Assembly: GCA_963817485.1 (NCBI GenBank)
Contig: CAWFOR010000020.1
Coordinates: 1 to 64,000 of the forward strand
Direction of reading: 5' to 3'
From: Hyphomicrobium_A sp963817485
GTDB lineage: Bacteria > Pseudomonadota > Alphaproteobacteria > Rhizobiales > Hyphomicrobiaceae
DNA: 64,000 nt
Shown here: positions 45,839-54,888 of the stretch, piece after piece
Position numbering within the stretch: position 1 is the first letter of the stretch
How the letters are laid out: each line of letters opens with the position of its first letter
Notes under the pieces: model-generated
Told to the model about the DNA's origin: nothing
The model's database searches: none
Seen by the model: the letters and a program-made list of their open reading frames with translations, nothing else
Made by a program: the position numbers and the translations under genes

Positions 45839-46024
45839 GAGCGGGTTTCTCCCCGGCGATTTTGTCGTTGTCCGGGCCGTGATGGCGAGGCGCTTGTGGG
45901 CACCCCGGTTCCGGACGGCCTTTATGCCTTGTTCTACCTTAACATCCGGTCGAGACGGTCGGGATTGTTGCGCAAATCTTGGTTGTAGTAGGGCCCCGTC
46001 CGGCGGGAAGCTTTGATGGGCTTC

Positions 46025-47896
46025 TTATTCGGCCGCCTCGGCGGCGAACTGCATCTCGGCAAGCCTGGCGTAGAGGCCGGCCTTGGCGATCAGCTCGGCG
46101 TGCGTGCCCTCTTCGACGATGTGCCCCTCGTCCATCACGAGGATGCGGTCGGCCCTTTGCACGGTTGCGAGCCGATGGGCGATCACGAGCGTCGTGCGCC
46201 CGCGCATAACGCGCTCCAGCGCCCGCTGCACGTGGGCCTCGCTCTCGGCATCGAGTGCGCTCGTTGCCTCGTCGAGAAGCAGGATAGGGGCGTCCTTAAG
46301 CAACGCTCGCGCTATCGCGATGCGTTGGCGCTGGCCGCCCGACAATGTGAACCCGCGCTCTCCCAGCCGCGTCTCGTAGCCTTCGGGGAGGGCCCGGATG
46401 AAGTCGTCGGCCTGCGCCGCGGTTGCTGCCCGCTTCACGGCCTCGATATTTGCGGTGGGGTCGCCGTAGCGGATGTTCTCGGCGATGGTATCGGCGAAGA
46501 GGGCCACGTCCTGCGGCACCAGCGCCGTTCGCGTGCGCAGCTGAGCGAGGTCGGCGTCGCCCGTGCGCACGCCGTCGATGCGGACCTCGCCCCCCAAAGG
46601 ATCGAAGAAGCGCAGGAGCAGGTTGAAGATCGTCGTCTTGCCGGCGCCGGAGGGTCCGACGAGGGCGACCGTCTCTCCCGGCCTGACGCGGAACGAAACG
46701 CCATTGAGGACGACCTCGCCCGCGCGGTCGGGGTAGGCGAAGCGCACGGCCTTGAAGTCGATCTCGCCGCGCGGCGGCGTCGGCAGCGACACGGGGTTAG
46801 CGGGCGAGCGGATGTCGGGCTCGACCTGCAGGAGCTCGCCGAGCCGCTCGGCTGCGCCGGCGGCCTGGGCCATCTCGCCCCACACCTCGGAGAGCTGCAC
46901 GAAGGCCGCCGCTGCGAGCACGGCGTAGAGAACGAATTGTCCGAGCCGCCCGCCCGACATGCTGCCTGAGATCACGGAGGAGGCGCCGAACCACAGCACG
47001 CCGGTGATGCTCGCCACGACCAGAAACATGATGAGCGCCGTCAGCACGGCGCGCGCCTTCATGCGCTCCTTGGCGGCGGCAAACGAGCGCTCCACCGCCG
47101 CCCGGTAGCGCCGCGACGCCGTCCTCTCGTAGGCGAACGCCTGCATGGTGCGCACCGCGCTCAAGTTCTCGGAGGCGAAGGCGGAGGCATCGGCAAGCGT
47201 ATCCTGCGCGCGGCGGGACAACTGCCGCACCCAGCGGCCGAAGGCAATGAGCGGCAGCATCGCGGCGGGAATGGCAATCACCACCATGAGCGAGAGGCGC
47301 GGGCTCGTCACGAACATCATGACGATGCCGCCGACGAGCATGATGAGGCTGCGCAGCGACTGCGACAGCGAGGAGCCGGCGACAGCCTTCATCTGCGTGG
47401 TGTCGGCCGTGAGGCGGCTCATCAACTCGCCCGAGTGCGCCGTCTCGAAGAACGCGGGCCCCAGCGTCGATACGTGGTGGAAGATGTCGCTGCGCAGGTC
47501 GGCAACGACGCGCTCGCCCAGCCAGTTGACGTAGTAGAAGCGCGCGGCGCTGGCGATGGCGAGGATGAGGCCGACGACCACCAGCATGGCGAAGTAGCGG
47601 TCGACGAACAGGCCGTCCTTCGAGCCGAAGCCCAGATCGATCACGCGGCGCACCGCCAGCGGCACTATGAGCATAGCGACGGCGCTGACGACGAGGGAGA
47701 TGCCGGCCAGCGTCAGCTTGCGCTTGTAGCGGGTGAGATAGGGTGCCAAGGCCCGTAGCGGCCGCAGCGAAGCCTGCGGGTCGCGGAGCCGGCGGTCGCT
47801 GTCGGACGGCGGCTCCTCGCCACGGGCGTCTTCGGGGGCTTGCGATGTGCGGGTCAAGGGCTGAAGCGCTCGTTTCTTAACCGGTTGGCCGGCCAC
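46025..47896 (-). CDS. ABC exporter, fused membrane and ATPase domains (MsbA/LmrA-like)
   Basis: 623 aa. Six membrane helices (residues about 55-340) precede the nucleotide-binding domain. The latter has Walker A ALVGPSGAGKTTIFNLLLRF, Q-loop region VPQDVALFADTIAENI, signature FTLSGGQRQRIAIAR, Walker B ILLLDEATSALD and H-loop IAHRLATV. The layout is a half-transporter that dimerises, typical of lipid or drug exporters. A lipid substrate is plausible but unproved. It faces rpmE across a 146-base region. The C-terminal half is uninterrupted. Confidence 0.93.
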   Translation of the reverse strand: MAGQPVKKRALQPLTRTSQAPEDARGEEPPSDSDRRLRDPQASLRPLRALAPYLTRYKRKLTLAGISLVVSAVAMLIVPLAVRRVIDLGFGSKDGLFVDRYFAMLVVVGLILAIASAARFYYVNWLGERVVADLRSDIFHHVSTLGPAFFETAHSGELMSRLTADTTQMKAVAGSSLSQSLRSLIMLVGGIVMMFVTSPRLSLMVVIAIPAAMLPLIAFGRWVRQLSRRAQDTLADASAFASENLSAVRTMQAFAYERTASRRYRAAVERSFAAAKERMKARAVLTALIMFLVVASITGVLWFGASSVISGSMSGGRLGQFVLYAVLAAAAFVQLSEVWGEMAQAAGAAERLGELLQVEPDIRSPANPVSLPTPPRGEIDFKAVRFAYPDRAGEVVLNGVSFRVRPGETVALVGPSGAGKTTIFNLLLRFFDPLGGEVRIDGVRTGDADLAQLRTRTALVPQDVALFADTIAENIRYGDPTANIEAVKRAATAAQADDFIRALPEGYETRLGERGFTLSGGQRQRIAIARALLKDAPILLLDEATSALDAESEAHVQRALERVMRGRTTLVIAHRLATVQRADRILVMDEGHIVEEGTHAELIAKAGLYARLAEMQFAAEAAE

Positions 47897-47978
47897 GTGG
47901 CCTCAAGGGACCATGCCCGACGGCCCCCAGCCGCTCAAGTGCCATCGGGACGCGGCTTTTACGGGAGGGAACGGCAGC

Positions 47979-48007
47979 TTGTGCGGGGGCGCCATCTCGA
48001 CTATAGA
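47979..48007 (+). promoter_or_regulatory. Candidate sigma70-type promoter for rpmE
   Basis: TTGTGC (47979-47984), then 17 bases, then TATAGA (48002-48007). This gives an ideal spacing and a good -10 box, with a transcript start expected near 48014 and a leader of about 29 bases before the rpmE ATG. It lies in the divergent region between the ABC exporter and rpmE. Confidence 0.5.
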
Positions 48008-48042
48008 GGCCGCTTCAAACCTCCGGATTTGCGAGCCGCCCC

Positions 48043-48267
48043 ATGAAGACGACGCCCGAGCTGCACCCCGACTACCATCAGATCAAGGTCGTCATGACCG
48101 ATGGTACGGAGTTCGTCACCTATTCGACCTACGGCAAAGAGGGCGACGAGCTGCACCTCGAGATCGATCCGACCTCCCACCCCGCGTGGACCGGCGGCGA
48201 CCAGCGCCTGACCGACCGCGGCGGCCGTCTGTCGCGCTTCAAGAAAAAGTTCGAAGGCCTGTTCTGA
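48043..48267 (+). CDS. rpmE: Ribosomal protein bL31
   Basis: 74 aa. It reads MKTTPELHPDYHQIKVVMTD, then VTYSTYGKEGDELHLEIDP, SHPAWTGG and GRLSRFKKKFEGLF, the alphaproteobacterial bL31. The usual zinc-binding CxxC residues are missing, as in the C-minus form. It is a single gene with its own promoter and a strong terminator, downstream of an MsbA-like exporter on the other strand. Confidence 0.95.
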   Translation: MKTTPELHPDYHQIKVVMTDGTEFVTYSTYGKEGDELHLEIDPTSHPAWTGGDQRLTDRGGRLSRFKKKFEGLF

Positions 48268-48309
48268 TCCGCGCCGCTCACGCGGGCAGCGGACTAATCC
48301 AGAACGTGA

Positions 48310-48336
48310 AAAAGCCCGGCCAATGGCCGGGCTTTT
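48310..48336. terminator. Bidirectional Rho-independent terminator
   Basis: AAAAGCCCGGCC, a 3-base loop, GGCCGGGCTTTT: a 12-base-pair stem (48310-48321 with 48325-48336). It ends in T's on the + strand and in T's on the - strand (A's at 48309-48313), so it should stop both rpmE and the convergent RcdA-like gene. Confidence 0.85.
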
Positions 48337-48367
48337 CGATTTACAGGCAACCCGAGCAGCTTATCGC

Positions 48368-48955
48368 TCAGCTCGAGAAGGCCACGCGCAGGCGGTCCAT
48401 CTGCACGCCGACGGGGTTTGTCAGAACCCGCTCGGCGCCCGCGTCCTCCAAATTCACGCTCAGTGCGCGGTCGAGGCGCACGATGCGGTCGTAGAGCGCG
48501 TAGCTCTCGGTGATGAGGTCGCGCATGCCTTGCGGCAGGGTGTCGTAGCCCTGAACGTGGGAGGGCTTCGCCGGCCCGTGCAACGAAACGCTCGAGCGCT
48601 TCTTGTCGGCTTCGGCCTCGCCGATCTCGCCTTCCTTCAGCGCGCGGCGAATGAGGAGCCAGGACGCGAGGTCCAGAAGCCGCGTCGTGAGCCGCATGCT
48701 CTCGGAGGCGTAGAGGACGTTGGCGGGGGCCGGGAGGCGCTTTGCCTCGGCGCGGCCCGGGCCCTCGAGGTAGGAGGCCGTGCGCTCGACCAGCGCCATG
48801 CCCTCCTTGAAGACGAGATCGAATTGTTCTGAAGCCTGATACCGCTCGCCAAAGGAAACGGTAACGTTGCTCGTTGAGATGCTGCTTACGCTGCGAGACC
48901 CGTTGCTCATGACCCGATCTGACACGCCCGTTCTACTTGATGACGTTTTTACCAT
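48368..48955 (-). CDS. DUF1465/RcdA-like protein
   Basis: 195 aa from ATG 48955 (AGGGTGAG upstream); ATG 48910 (MSNGSRSV) would give 180 aa and also fits the family. The core ASEQFDLVFKEGMALVERTA, SYLEGPGRAEAKRLPAPAN, ASESMRLTTRLLDLASWLLI and GMRDLITESYALYDRIVRLD matches the DUF1465 family, which includes RcdA, an adaptor for CtrA degradation in Caulobacter. The gene name is not certain, as RcdA itself is one branch of the family. It is preceded by a terminator and possible small-RNA region. Confidence 0.75.
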   Translation of the reverse strand: MVKTSSSRTGVSDRVMSNGSRSVSSISTSNVTVSFGERYQASEQFDLVFKEGMALVERTASYLEGPGRAEAKRLPAPANVLYASESMRLTTRLLDLASWLLIRRALKEGEIGEAEADKKRSSVSLHGPAKPSHVQGYDTLPQGMRDLITESYALYDRIVRLDRALSVNLEDAGAERVLTNPVGVQMDRLRVAFSS

Positions 48956-49027
48956 GCTCTCACCCTGCCAAGCTACCGTTAACAAGATGGCCAAAAGCGG
49001 GGCGATGAGGCTCGAGATTTGTGCATG

Positions 49028-49140
49028 CAAAAAAAGAGCCGCTCTGAGGCGGCTCTGAAGTCAACAGGGAGGCGTCAAACAGAGCGGCAGGTGCCACTCA
49101 GGATCCAGAAGACTGGATAACGGGAAGTTACCCCTCTAAC
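49028..49140 (-). ncRNA. Candidate small RNA or leader with intrinsic terminator
   Basis: Reading leftward, a 6-base-pair hairpin ATCCAG-TCTT-CTGGAT (49118-49103) is followed, about 45 bases on, by a terminator. The terminator is AGAGCCGC, a 6-base loop, GCGGCTCT (49056-49035), then seven T's (49035-49029). The transcript would be about 110 bases if it begins near 49140. The GCCTCCCTG stretch (49074-49066) is complementary to a ribosome binding site. It could be a small RNA, or an attenuator for the RcdA-like gene 73 bases downstream. The start site is inferred, not seen. Confidence 0.4.
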
Positions 49141-49141
49141 C

Positions 49142-49156
49142 CTAATAAACGGTTAA
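49142..49156 (-). promoter_or_regulatory. Near-consensus CtrA box
   Basis: On the minus strand the sequence is TTAA-CCGTTTA-TTAG, one base from the CtrA consensus TTAA-N7-TTAA. It lies just upstream of the candidate small RNA and the RcdA-like gene. Such matches occur by chance in AT-rich gaps, so this is only suggestive. Confidence 0.35.
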
Positions 49157-49265
49157 CAACGACGGCACGGAAAAGCGCGCCGCAGTTACGATTGCAGGGG
49201 CCCGGATACGGCAAGCGGGAGCACAATGCGGGTTGCGATCCTCAGTCGAAAACGCGCGCGTCTCG

Positions 49266-49454
49266 TTAACGCTTGAAGAGCGCGCTCGCCGCATCCTCGT
49301 GCCGGCGCTTCTTGTCGAGTTCCGTTTTGATACGCGCGATCTCGCGCTCGAACTCGGCGATGCGCGCCTCGAGCTCGCCGACCGACAGCGTCTCGAGATT
49401 TTCTCCGATCGCCGCGCCGGGTTTCGGCTCGGGCCTGACGTCATCCCAGTCCAT
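49266..49454 (-). CDS. DUF1192-family protein
   Basis: 62 aa, ATG 49454 with GAGGAGA 7-13 bases upstream. It begins MDWDDVRPEPKPGAAIGENL, then ETLSVGELEARIAEFEREIA and KTELDKKRRHEDAASALFKR. This is the DUF1192 pattern: a short basic coiled coil found throughout Hyphomicrobiales, function unknown. The longer upstream frame is not conserved in character. It faces the quinone oxidoreductase gene. Confidence 0.85.
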   Translation of the reverse strand: MDWDDVRPEPKPGAAIGENLETLSVGELEARIAEFEREIARIKTELDKKRRHEDAASALFKR

Positions 49455-49611
49455 CGGCGTCTCCTCGTTGTCGCGCCCGCCCGCGTCGCCACGCTCGGAT
49501 TCTGCGACAAGCGCGCGGCCTGCACAAGCAGGCGGCCAGCAATCGGGCGCTTGTTTCCGCCGCGCTGCTCGGGCATCAGTGCGCGCACGCACGAGGGGAG
49601 ACAGATCAGCG

Positions 49612-50610
49612 ATGTCGACACTACCGGCCAGCATGACCGCCATAGCGATTGCGGATAAGGGCGGCGGTCCGGAGGTTCTGCGGCCGGTTACACTCCCCGT
49701 CCCCGCTCCCGGCCCGCGGCAGGTGCTCATCAAGGTGGCGGCGGCGGGCATCAACCGCCCCGACCTCATGCAGCGCGAGGGCCACTATCCCGCGCCCAAG
49801 GGACACTCCGAGATTCCCGGGCTCGAGGTTGCGGGCACGATCGCGGCGCTGGGTGCCGGCACAAGCCGCTTCAAAGAGGGCGACCGCGTGATGGCGCTCG
49901 TCCCCGGCGGCGGCTACGCGGAATATTGCGCCGCAGATGAGGGTTCCTGCCTTCCGGTGCCGACCGGCCTGTCGATGACGGAAGCGGCCGCGATCCCCGA
50001 GGGCTTCTTCACTGTGTGGCACAACGTGTTCGAGCGCGGCGGCTTGAAGAGTGGAGAGTGGTTCCTCGTGCACGGCGGCACGAGCGGCATCGGCGTTGCC
50101 GCCATCCAGCTCGCGCACGCGTTCGGCGCGAAGGTGATCGCAACCGCAGGCTCGGCGGAGAAGTGCGAGGCCTGCCGCAAGCTCGGTGCGACGCGCGCCG
50201 TCGACTACAAAACCGAAGACTTCGTCGAGGCGGTCAAATCCGCGACCGAGGGCAAGGGCGTCAACGTCATCCTCGACATCGTCGGCGGCGACTACGTCGA
50301 GCGCAACGTCCGCTCGCTCGCCGACGACGGCCGCCTCGTCAACATCGCTTTCCAGAACGGATCGAAGGTCACCCTCGATCTCGTGCGCGTCATGCTGAAG
50401 CGGCTGACGCTGACGGGATCGACGCTGCGCATCCGCTCAAACGAGGTCAAAGCCGCGATCGCCCGCGCGGTGGAGGAGAAGGTGCTGCCGCTGATCGTGG
50501 ACGGCCGCATCCGCATCGTCATTGACGCAACCTACCCGCTCGCCGAAGCCGCCAAGGCGCACCACCGCATGGAGGAAAGCCATATCGGCAAGGTGGTCCT
50601 TACCTTGTGA
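49612..50610 (+). CDS. NAD(P)H:quinone oxidoreductase (zeta-crystallin/PIG3 type)
   Basis: 332 aa from ATG 49612 with GAGGGGAG upstream. MDR fold: PRQVLIKVAAAGINRPDLMQ, GHSEIPGLEVAGTIAALGAG, the NADPH motif FLVHGGTSGIGVAAIQLAHA and EGKGVNVILDIVGGDYVERN. No zinc-ligand set is apparent, so it belongs to the quinone oxidoreductase group, not zinc alcohol dehydrogenases. It reduces quinones or enones with NADPH. It is monocistronic here. Confidence 0.9.
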   Translation: MSTLPASMTAIAIADKGGGPEVLRPVTLPVPAPGPRQVLIKVAAAGINRPDLMQREGHYPAPKGHSEIPGLEVAGTIAALGAGTSRFKEGDRVMALVPGGGYAEYCAADEGSCLPVPTGLSMTEAAAIPEGFFTVWHNVFERGGLKSGEWFLVHGGTSGIGVAAIQLAHAFGAKVIATAGSAEKCEACRKLGATRAVDYKTEDFVEAVKSATEGKGVNVILDIVGGDYVERNVRSLADDGRLVNIAFQNGSKVTLDLVRVMLKRLTLTGSTLRIRSNEVKAAIARAVEEKVLPLIVDGRIRIVIDATYPLAEAAKAHHRMEESHIGKVVLTL

Positions 50611-50771
50611 ACGCCGGAGCAGGGCCCGCGGCGGCTCCTGCCATCAAATTGACAATACGGCCTTTTCTTGTGGCTTCGCTCGGCACGGGGTGGGCCGGGA
50701 AATGCCGGGGAAATATAGGTTCAACCTAGAACGATGGGGTAGCGCACGTGACCGCGCGGTGGGGCCATTTC

Positions 50772-51734
50772 ATGCGTTGGACGGTGCTAGCGCTCGCGGG
50801 CCTCGTGTTCGCGTTCGTGGCTGTCGGCGCGGATGCCAAAGGCAAGCCGAAGAGGCCCCCCTTCAACAAGCCTGAAATCCTGCTGCAGTGGATCAACGAT
50901 TATCGCCACAACCCCGAGCCCGAGCGCCTCGCCGAGGCCTACAGGGCCATGCGCGATCTGAACCTTCTGAAGGATGTCGAGTCCGCCGGCATCTACGTCG
51001 GGTTCCTCGCCGGCGTCATCGGCGGCAACTCCGACAAGGCCGAGAAGCTCATCTCCGACATGTTCCCGATGCCGCCGCCCGACCAGGTCGTCGTCGTCAA
51101 GGCGATTGCTTATTCGGGCCTCCCGGAGTGGAAGGACCTGTTGGGCAAGTTCGTCGAGCGTATGCCGGCGCGGCGCATCGTCATCGAGAAATACCTCTAC
51201 GGCAAGCTGCCGGTGCTGCGCGATCTGCCGCTTGATAACCCCATCGCGGTCGACGCCAACTGGGGCTACTACTTCGCGACCGGATCCTCCGAGCCCATCC
51301 AGCGCCTCGTGCGCACGCTCGAGTGGTCGAAAGACAAGAACAATGTCGAGCGGCTCACCATCGGCAGCATGGTGAAGTGGACGCTGGCGCAGAACGCCTC
51401 GCGCGATCCGGAGCTGCTCGCCTATCTGAAGACCTCGCTGCCGCATCAGCCCGAGCTGGTGGAAGTGCCGCTCAAGGACATCATCGAGTTCCTGCGAGAC
51501 CTTCGAGCTTGCGCACATCCGCAAGGATGCGCTCGACTCCATCGAGGTGCTTGAGGACCAAGGGCTCCGAGAACGCACGCGACTTCGCCTGGTGGGGACA
51601 GGCGGGCCAGACCGCGTTTGCGCTCGGCTGCGTTGCGGCAGGCGCCATGGGCCAGGTCTATCGCCGGCATCCCTTGCGTCGTCGGCGGCGCGCTGTCGAA
51701 CGTCGCGCTCAAGTACCTCGCCCCCGCGCAGTAA
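50772..51734 (+). CDS. Secreted protein of unknown function (three apparent frameshifts)
   Basis: About 320 aa once joined. From ATG 50772, the signal peptide WTVLALAGLVFAFVAVGADA leads into RPPFNKPEILLQWINDYRHN, SDKAEKLISDMFPMPPPDQV and QRLVRTLEWSKDKNNVERLT. Then shifts near 51505, 51565 and 51660 give ETFELAHIRKDALDSIEVLE, RDFAWWGQAGQTAFALGCVA and IPCVVGGALSNVALKYLAPAQ with TAA 51732-51734. I do not recognise a named family. The intact repeat-like character of the pieces argues for sequencing error. Confidence 0.65.
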
Positions 51735-51860
51735 GTCCCGCATGCTTAACGGCTGACGTGCGGCCATCTGGCACTGCCGCTGTCATTCCGCTGTCATCGA
51801 ATCTCACGAAAAATTAGAGCCCTACGCCTGCTCGCCTCGCAACCGATCTCAGGGGAGCCG

Positions 51861-52991
51861 ATGACCGAGTTCGCCTGGGCATGTGCGCTGTTCGCGCTGC
51901 TCGCTACGCTGCTCCATCTCGCCAGCACAGTGCTCGCCGGGCGCCGTCTGCGCAGCCCTGTGCCGCCTGCGCACTTCGCGGGCGGACCGCGGGTGAGTCT
52001 CTTGCGCACCGTGCGCGGCTTGGATCCCTACGACGAGCTGACGCTGCGCTCGGGTTTCGAGCTGAGCTACCCGAGCTACGAGCTGATCCTGTGCTGCGAT
52101 GACGGAAACGACGCGGTCGTTCCTGTGATCCGCCGCCTGATCGCCGAGCACCCCAACGTTCCGGCGCGCCTCCTTGTCGGTCGCGACAACGTCACCTCCA
52201 ACCCCAAGCTCAACAACTTGATCAAGGGCTGGCGCGCCGCGCGTCACGACTGGGTGGTGATGGCCGACAGCAATGTGCTGATGCCGCCCGACTATATCGA
52301 CCGCCTGCTCTCGGGCTGGCGCGCCGACACCGGTCTCTTGTGCGCGCCGCCGATCGGCTGCATGGCGAAGGGCTTCTGGGCCGAGGTCGAGTGTGCCTTC
52401 CTCAACACCTACCAGGCGCGCTGGCAATACGCCGCCGATAGCGTGGGGCTCGGCTTCGCGCAGGGCAAGACCATGCTGTGGCGCCGCGCCGATCTGGAGC
52501 AGGCGGGTGGCATCCAGGCGCTGGGTGCCGAGATCGCCGAAGACGCCGCCGCGACCAAGGTCGTGCGGCGAGCAGGACGGCGCGTGCGGCTTGTCGACGG
52601 CGCGTTCGGCCAGCCTCTGGGGCGCCGCTCCGCACGGGCGGTGTGGCAGCGGCAGGTGCGCTGGGCCAAGCTGCGGCGCACGACATTTCCGGCGTTCTTC
52701 CTTCCCGAGGTGCTGTCGGGCGGCTTTGCACCGCTGCTCGCCGCAGCTTATGCCGCGCAGGCCGCCGACGTGCCGCCGCTCGCTGCGGTCGCCGCTCTCG
52801 CTGCCTTCTGGTACGCCTGCGATGCCTATCTCTGCCGCGCCGCAGGCTGGCCTGTTGCCGCATCGTCGGTGAGCGCGTGGGTGACGCGCGACCTCATGCT
52901 CCCGGTGCTGTGGGCGCAGGCGTGGATCGGCAACACGGTGAGCTGGCGCGGCAACGAGATGAAGCTCGCCGACGCGGTCGCCGGTAACTGA
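51861..52991 (+). CDS. GT21 glycosyltransferase (ceramide glucosyltransferase-like)
   Basis: 376 aa, with membrane segments at the N-terminus (FAWACALFALLATLLHLAST) and C-terminus. It carries the GT21 set: D1 in ILCCDDGND, D2 in VVMADSNVLMP, D3 in EIAEDAAATKVV and the (Q/R)xxRW motif in WQRQVRWAKLRRTTFP. Family members use UDP-glucose (or UDP-galactose) to glycosylate ceramide or diacylglycerol, and in Agrobacterium-like bacteria they make glycolipids. Alone in the gap between two convergent sets; no ceramide synthesis gene is visible here. Confidence 0.88.
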   Translation: MTEFAWACALFALLATLLHLASTVLAGRRLRSPVPPAHFAGGPRVSLLRTVRGLDPYDELTLRSGFELSYPSYELILCCDDGNDAVVPVIRRLIAEHPNVPARLLVGRDNVTSNPKLNNLIKGWRAARHDWVVMADSNVLMPPDYIDRLLSGWRADTGLLCAPPIGCMAKGFWAEVECAFLNTYQARWQYAADSVGLGFAQGKTMLWRRADLEQAGGIQALGAEIAEDAAATKVVRRAGRRVRLVDGAFGQPLGRRSARAVWQRQVRWAKLRRTTFPAFFLPEVLSGGFAPLLAAAYAAQAADVPPLAAVAALAAFWYACDAYLCRAAGWPVAASSVSAWVTRDLMLPVLWAQAWIGNTVSWRGNEMKLADAVAGN

Positions 52992-53026
52992 GCCGCCAAA
53001 AACCCCCGCGCATTGACCGGGCGGTG

Positions 53027-53069
53027 CCGCCCCCTCTGGACCTGATGCAGATGGTCCAGAGAAGGGCGG
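53027..53069. terminator. Long intergenic hairpin (convergent genes)
   Basis: CTCTGGACC (53034-53042) pairs with GGTCCAGAG (53053-53061), and outside it CCGCCC (53027-53032) pairs with GGGCGG (53064-53069), with a 10-base loop. It lies between the GT21 stop and the stop of the convergent glucosaminidase gene. There is no T-tract, so it may be a Rho-independent-like stem without tail or a processing barrier. Confidence 0.45.
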
Positions 53070-53076
53070 TCCCCGT

Positions 53077-54822
53077 CTAGCCTGCGCTCGCTCCCTCGGC
53101 TTTGGGTGCTGCTGCCGATCCGGGGCAGAGCGCCTTCGCCTTTGCGAGCGCGGCGTCCTTGGTCTCGTACTCCCCGAGGCTCGCTCCGCCCGACGCGTGC
53201 GCCTTGACGAAGTTCTGAAACATCGAGGCCTCAAAGCCGTCGAGAACCGTGAGGGCAGTGTAGTGGGTCTCTGCGCCGGCCTGGGTGCGCACGAGCAGGG
53301 TCTTCTTGCCGCCGTAGCTTGCCGCGAGCACGCGGCATGTGCCGGTTGCGGCGGCCGCGGGCTTTGGTTGCGGGCTCGGGCTTAGCTCGGCAAGGTTCAG
53401 CGCCGGTGCGAAGGCGAAGGCGTGCTCATCGACCGGCTCTTCGAGCGCGGGCAGAGCGGGCGTCGGGGACTCGATCGCGGCGGTGATTGGGGTCGAAACG
53501 ACCGCGGGGGCCGGCTCCTCGACCGGCCGCTCCTCGGGGGCGTGGAGTGCAACCGCCGCAGGAGCCGCTTCCGTCTTTGCGAGGGGCACTGGAGGTGACG
53601 CGGATTGGGGTGCGGCGGTCACAGGAGGCTCCGCCGCGGCAACGCCAACCGGGGCCGTCGGCATCATCGTAGCCTTGGCGATCGGCAGCGGCGCGATCCG
53701 CTGCGCGGCCTTCGTCTTGGGCGCAGGCTTTGGCGACGCCGCCGCGATGACCGGTTCCGATGGCGCTTCCTGCTTATCGCGTGACCAGATTGTGCGCACG
53801 GGCGCCGCCGCGGCGGTTGTCTCGGGTGACGCTGGCGCCGATGCAGGAGCCGCTGGCTCCGGAACCGCTACGGCAGGTGCTGTTGCCTCAGGAGCCGCCG
53901 CAGCATCGGGCGCGACGGCGGCCACGACCGTCGCGGGCTCGGGTGTTTCAGTGGCTTCAGCGGTTGCGGGCTCGACCGCCGCCTCCGTAACCGGCTCGGC
54001 TACGGCATCGGTCTCCGGGCCGCCAAGTGCCTCGGCCGGAGCCAGCTTCTGTGCCGCGGCGCCCTTGGCCGCCACCACTGCCTCGCGCTTCGTCGCTGCT
54101 GTCGCCTCGACCGCCGGCGGGGTCTTATCTGCCTCGGCGTCGGCTCGCTGCGCACCCGGCTTGCAGTAGACGGCGCGATAGCTATTGGCGACCCATTCGA
54201 TGGAAGCGCCATAGTGGCGGTCCACCGCCCAGCGGTGCGACAGGTCGTTGAAGGTCACGTGGCCTTTCAGGTGCTCCATCGATTCGATGATGTCGTCCTG
54301 CTTCAGCTTGGTGCGTGCCCCGACCGGATCGGTGATGTGCTCGCCCGAGTAGGCGACCAGATGCTGGATCTGCGCCAGCACGCCAGTGTTGACGTCGGGG
54401 TAGCTGTCGCCGGGAACGCCGCCGCCGGTGGTGCCGAGGCCGGCGAAATTGTTCTGGTGCGGATTGACGTCGCCCCAGCGGCCGTTGCCCTGCTTGTAGG
54501 AGAGGAAATTCGTCTCCACCGCCATTTGGTAGAACGCGTAGTCCCACCGCACGTGCCAGCGCTCGCCGTGGCGCTTGTAGATATTGGCGATGTCGGCAAA
54601 GCGCGCTTCAACGCCTGGGTTGCGGCTCTTCAGGAAGCTCATCAGGCGCTGCGGGGTGACGCAGGCCGGCACCTTGTTCTGGGTCGAGGTGCGGATCTCA
54701 GGCAGTGCTGCGGCAGCCCCACCTGCAAAGAGGGTCAAGGCCAAGCTCGCCGCGACGCTACGGCCGCACCACGCCCTAGGCGCGTACGCACGTTTCAAAT
54801 GGGGGGCCACTCGGGGCACCAT
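53077..54822 (-). CDS. Glucosaminidase-type lytic protein with Ala/Pro-rich linker and C-terminal domain (paralogue A)
   Basis: 581 aa. Signal-like N-terminus (ASLALTLFAGGAAA), then a glucosaminidase-fold domain about residues 45-235: LMSFLKSRNPGVEARFADIA, YKRHGERWHVRWDYAFYQMA, VETNFLSYKQG (catalytic-type Glu) and QNNFAGLGTTGGGVPGD. A long Ala/Pro/Val/Glu-rich linker (about 235-495) follows, then a small domain with CRVLAASYGGKKTLLVRTQA and ALTVLDGFEASMFQNFVKAH. The next gene is a paralogue with the same start and end domains. It is probably a periplasmic peptidoglycan hydrolase or regulator; the C-terminal domain is unassigned. Confidence 0.8.
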   Translation of the reverse strand: MVPRVAPHLKRAYAPRAWCGRSVAASLALTLFAGGAAAALPEIRTSTQNKVPACVTPQRLMSFLKSRNPGVEARFADIANIYKRHGERWHVRWDYAFYQMAVETNFLSYKQGNGRWGDVNPHQNNFAGLGTTGGGVPGDSYPDVNTGVLAQIQHLVAYSGEHITDPVGARTKLKQDDIIESMEHLKGHVTFNDLSHRWAVDRHYGASIEWVANSYRAVYCKPGAQRADAEADKTPPAVEATAATKREAVVAAKGAAAQKLAPAEALGGPETDAVAEPVTEAAVEPATAEATETPEPATVVAAVAPDAAAAPEATAPAVAVPEPAAPASAPASPETTAAAAPVRTIWSRDKQEAPSEPVIAAASPKPAPKTKAAQRIAPLPIAKATMMPTAPVGVAAAEPPVTAAPQSASPPVPLAKTEAAPAAVALHAPEERPVEEPAPAVVSTPITAAIESPTPALPALEEPVDEHAFAFAPALNLAELSPSPQPKPAAAATGTCRVLAASYGGKKTLLVRTQAGAETHYTALTVLDGFEASMFQNFVKAHASGGASLGEYETKDAALAKAKALCPGSAAAPKAEGASAG

Positions 54823-54888
54823 GACGGACCTGCGACCGACCTATTGCCGAAAGGCTGAACAAAGCTCGTAACGAGGAGCGCCTTCGGC

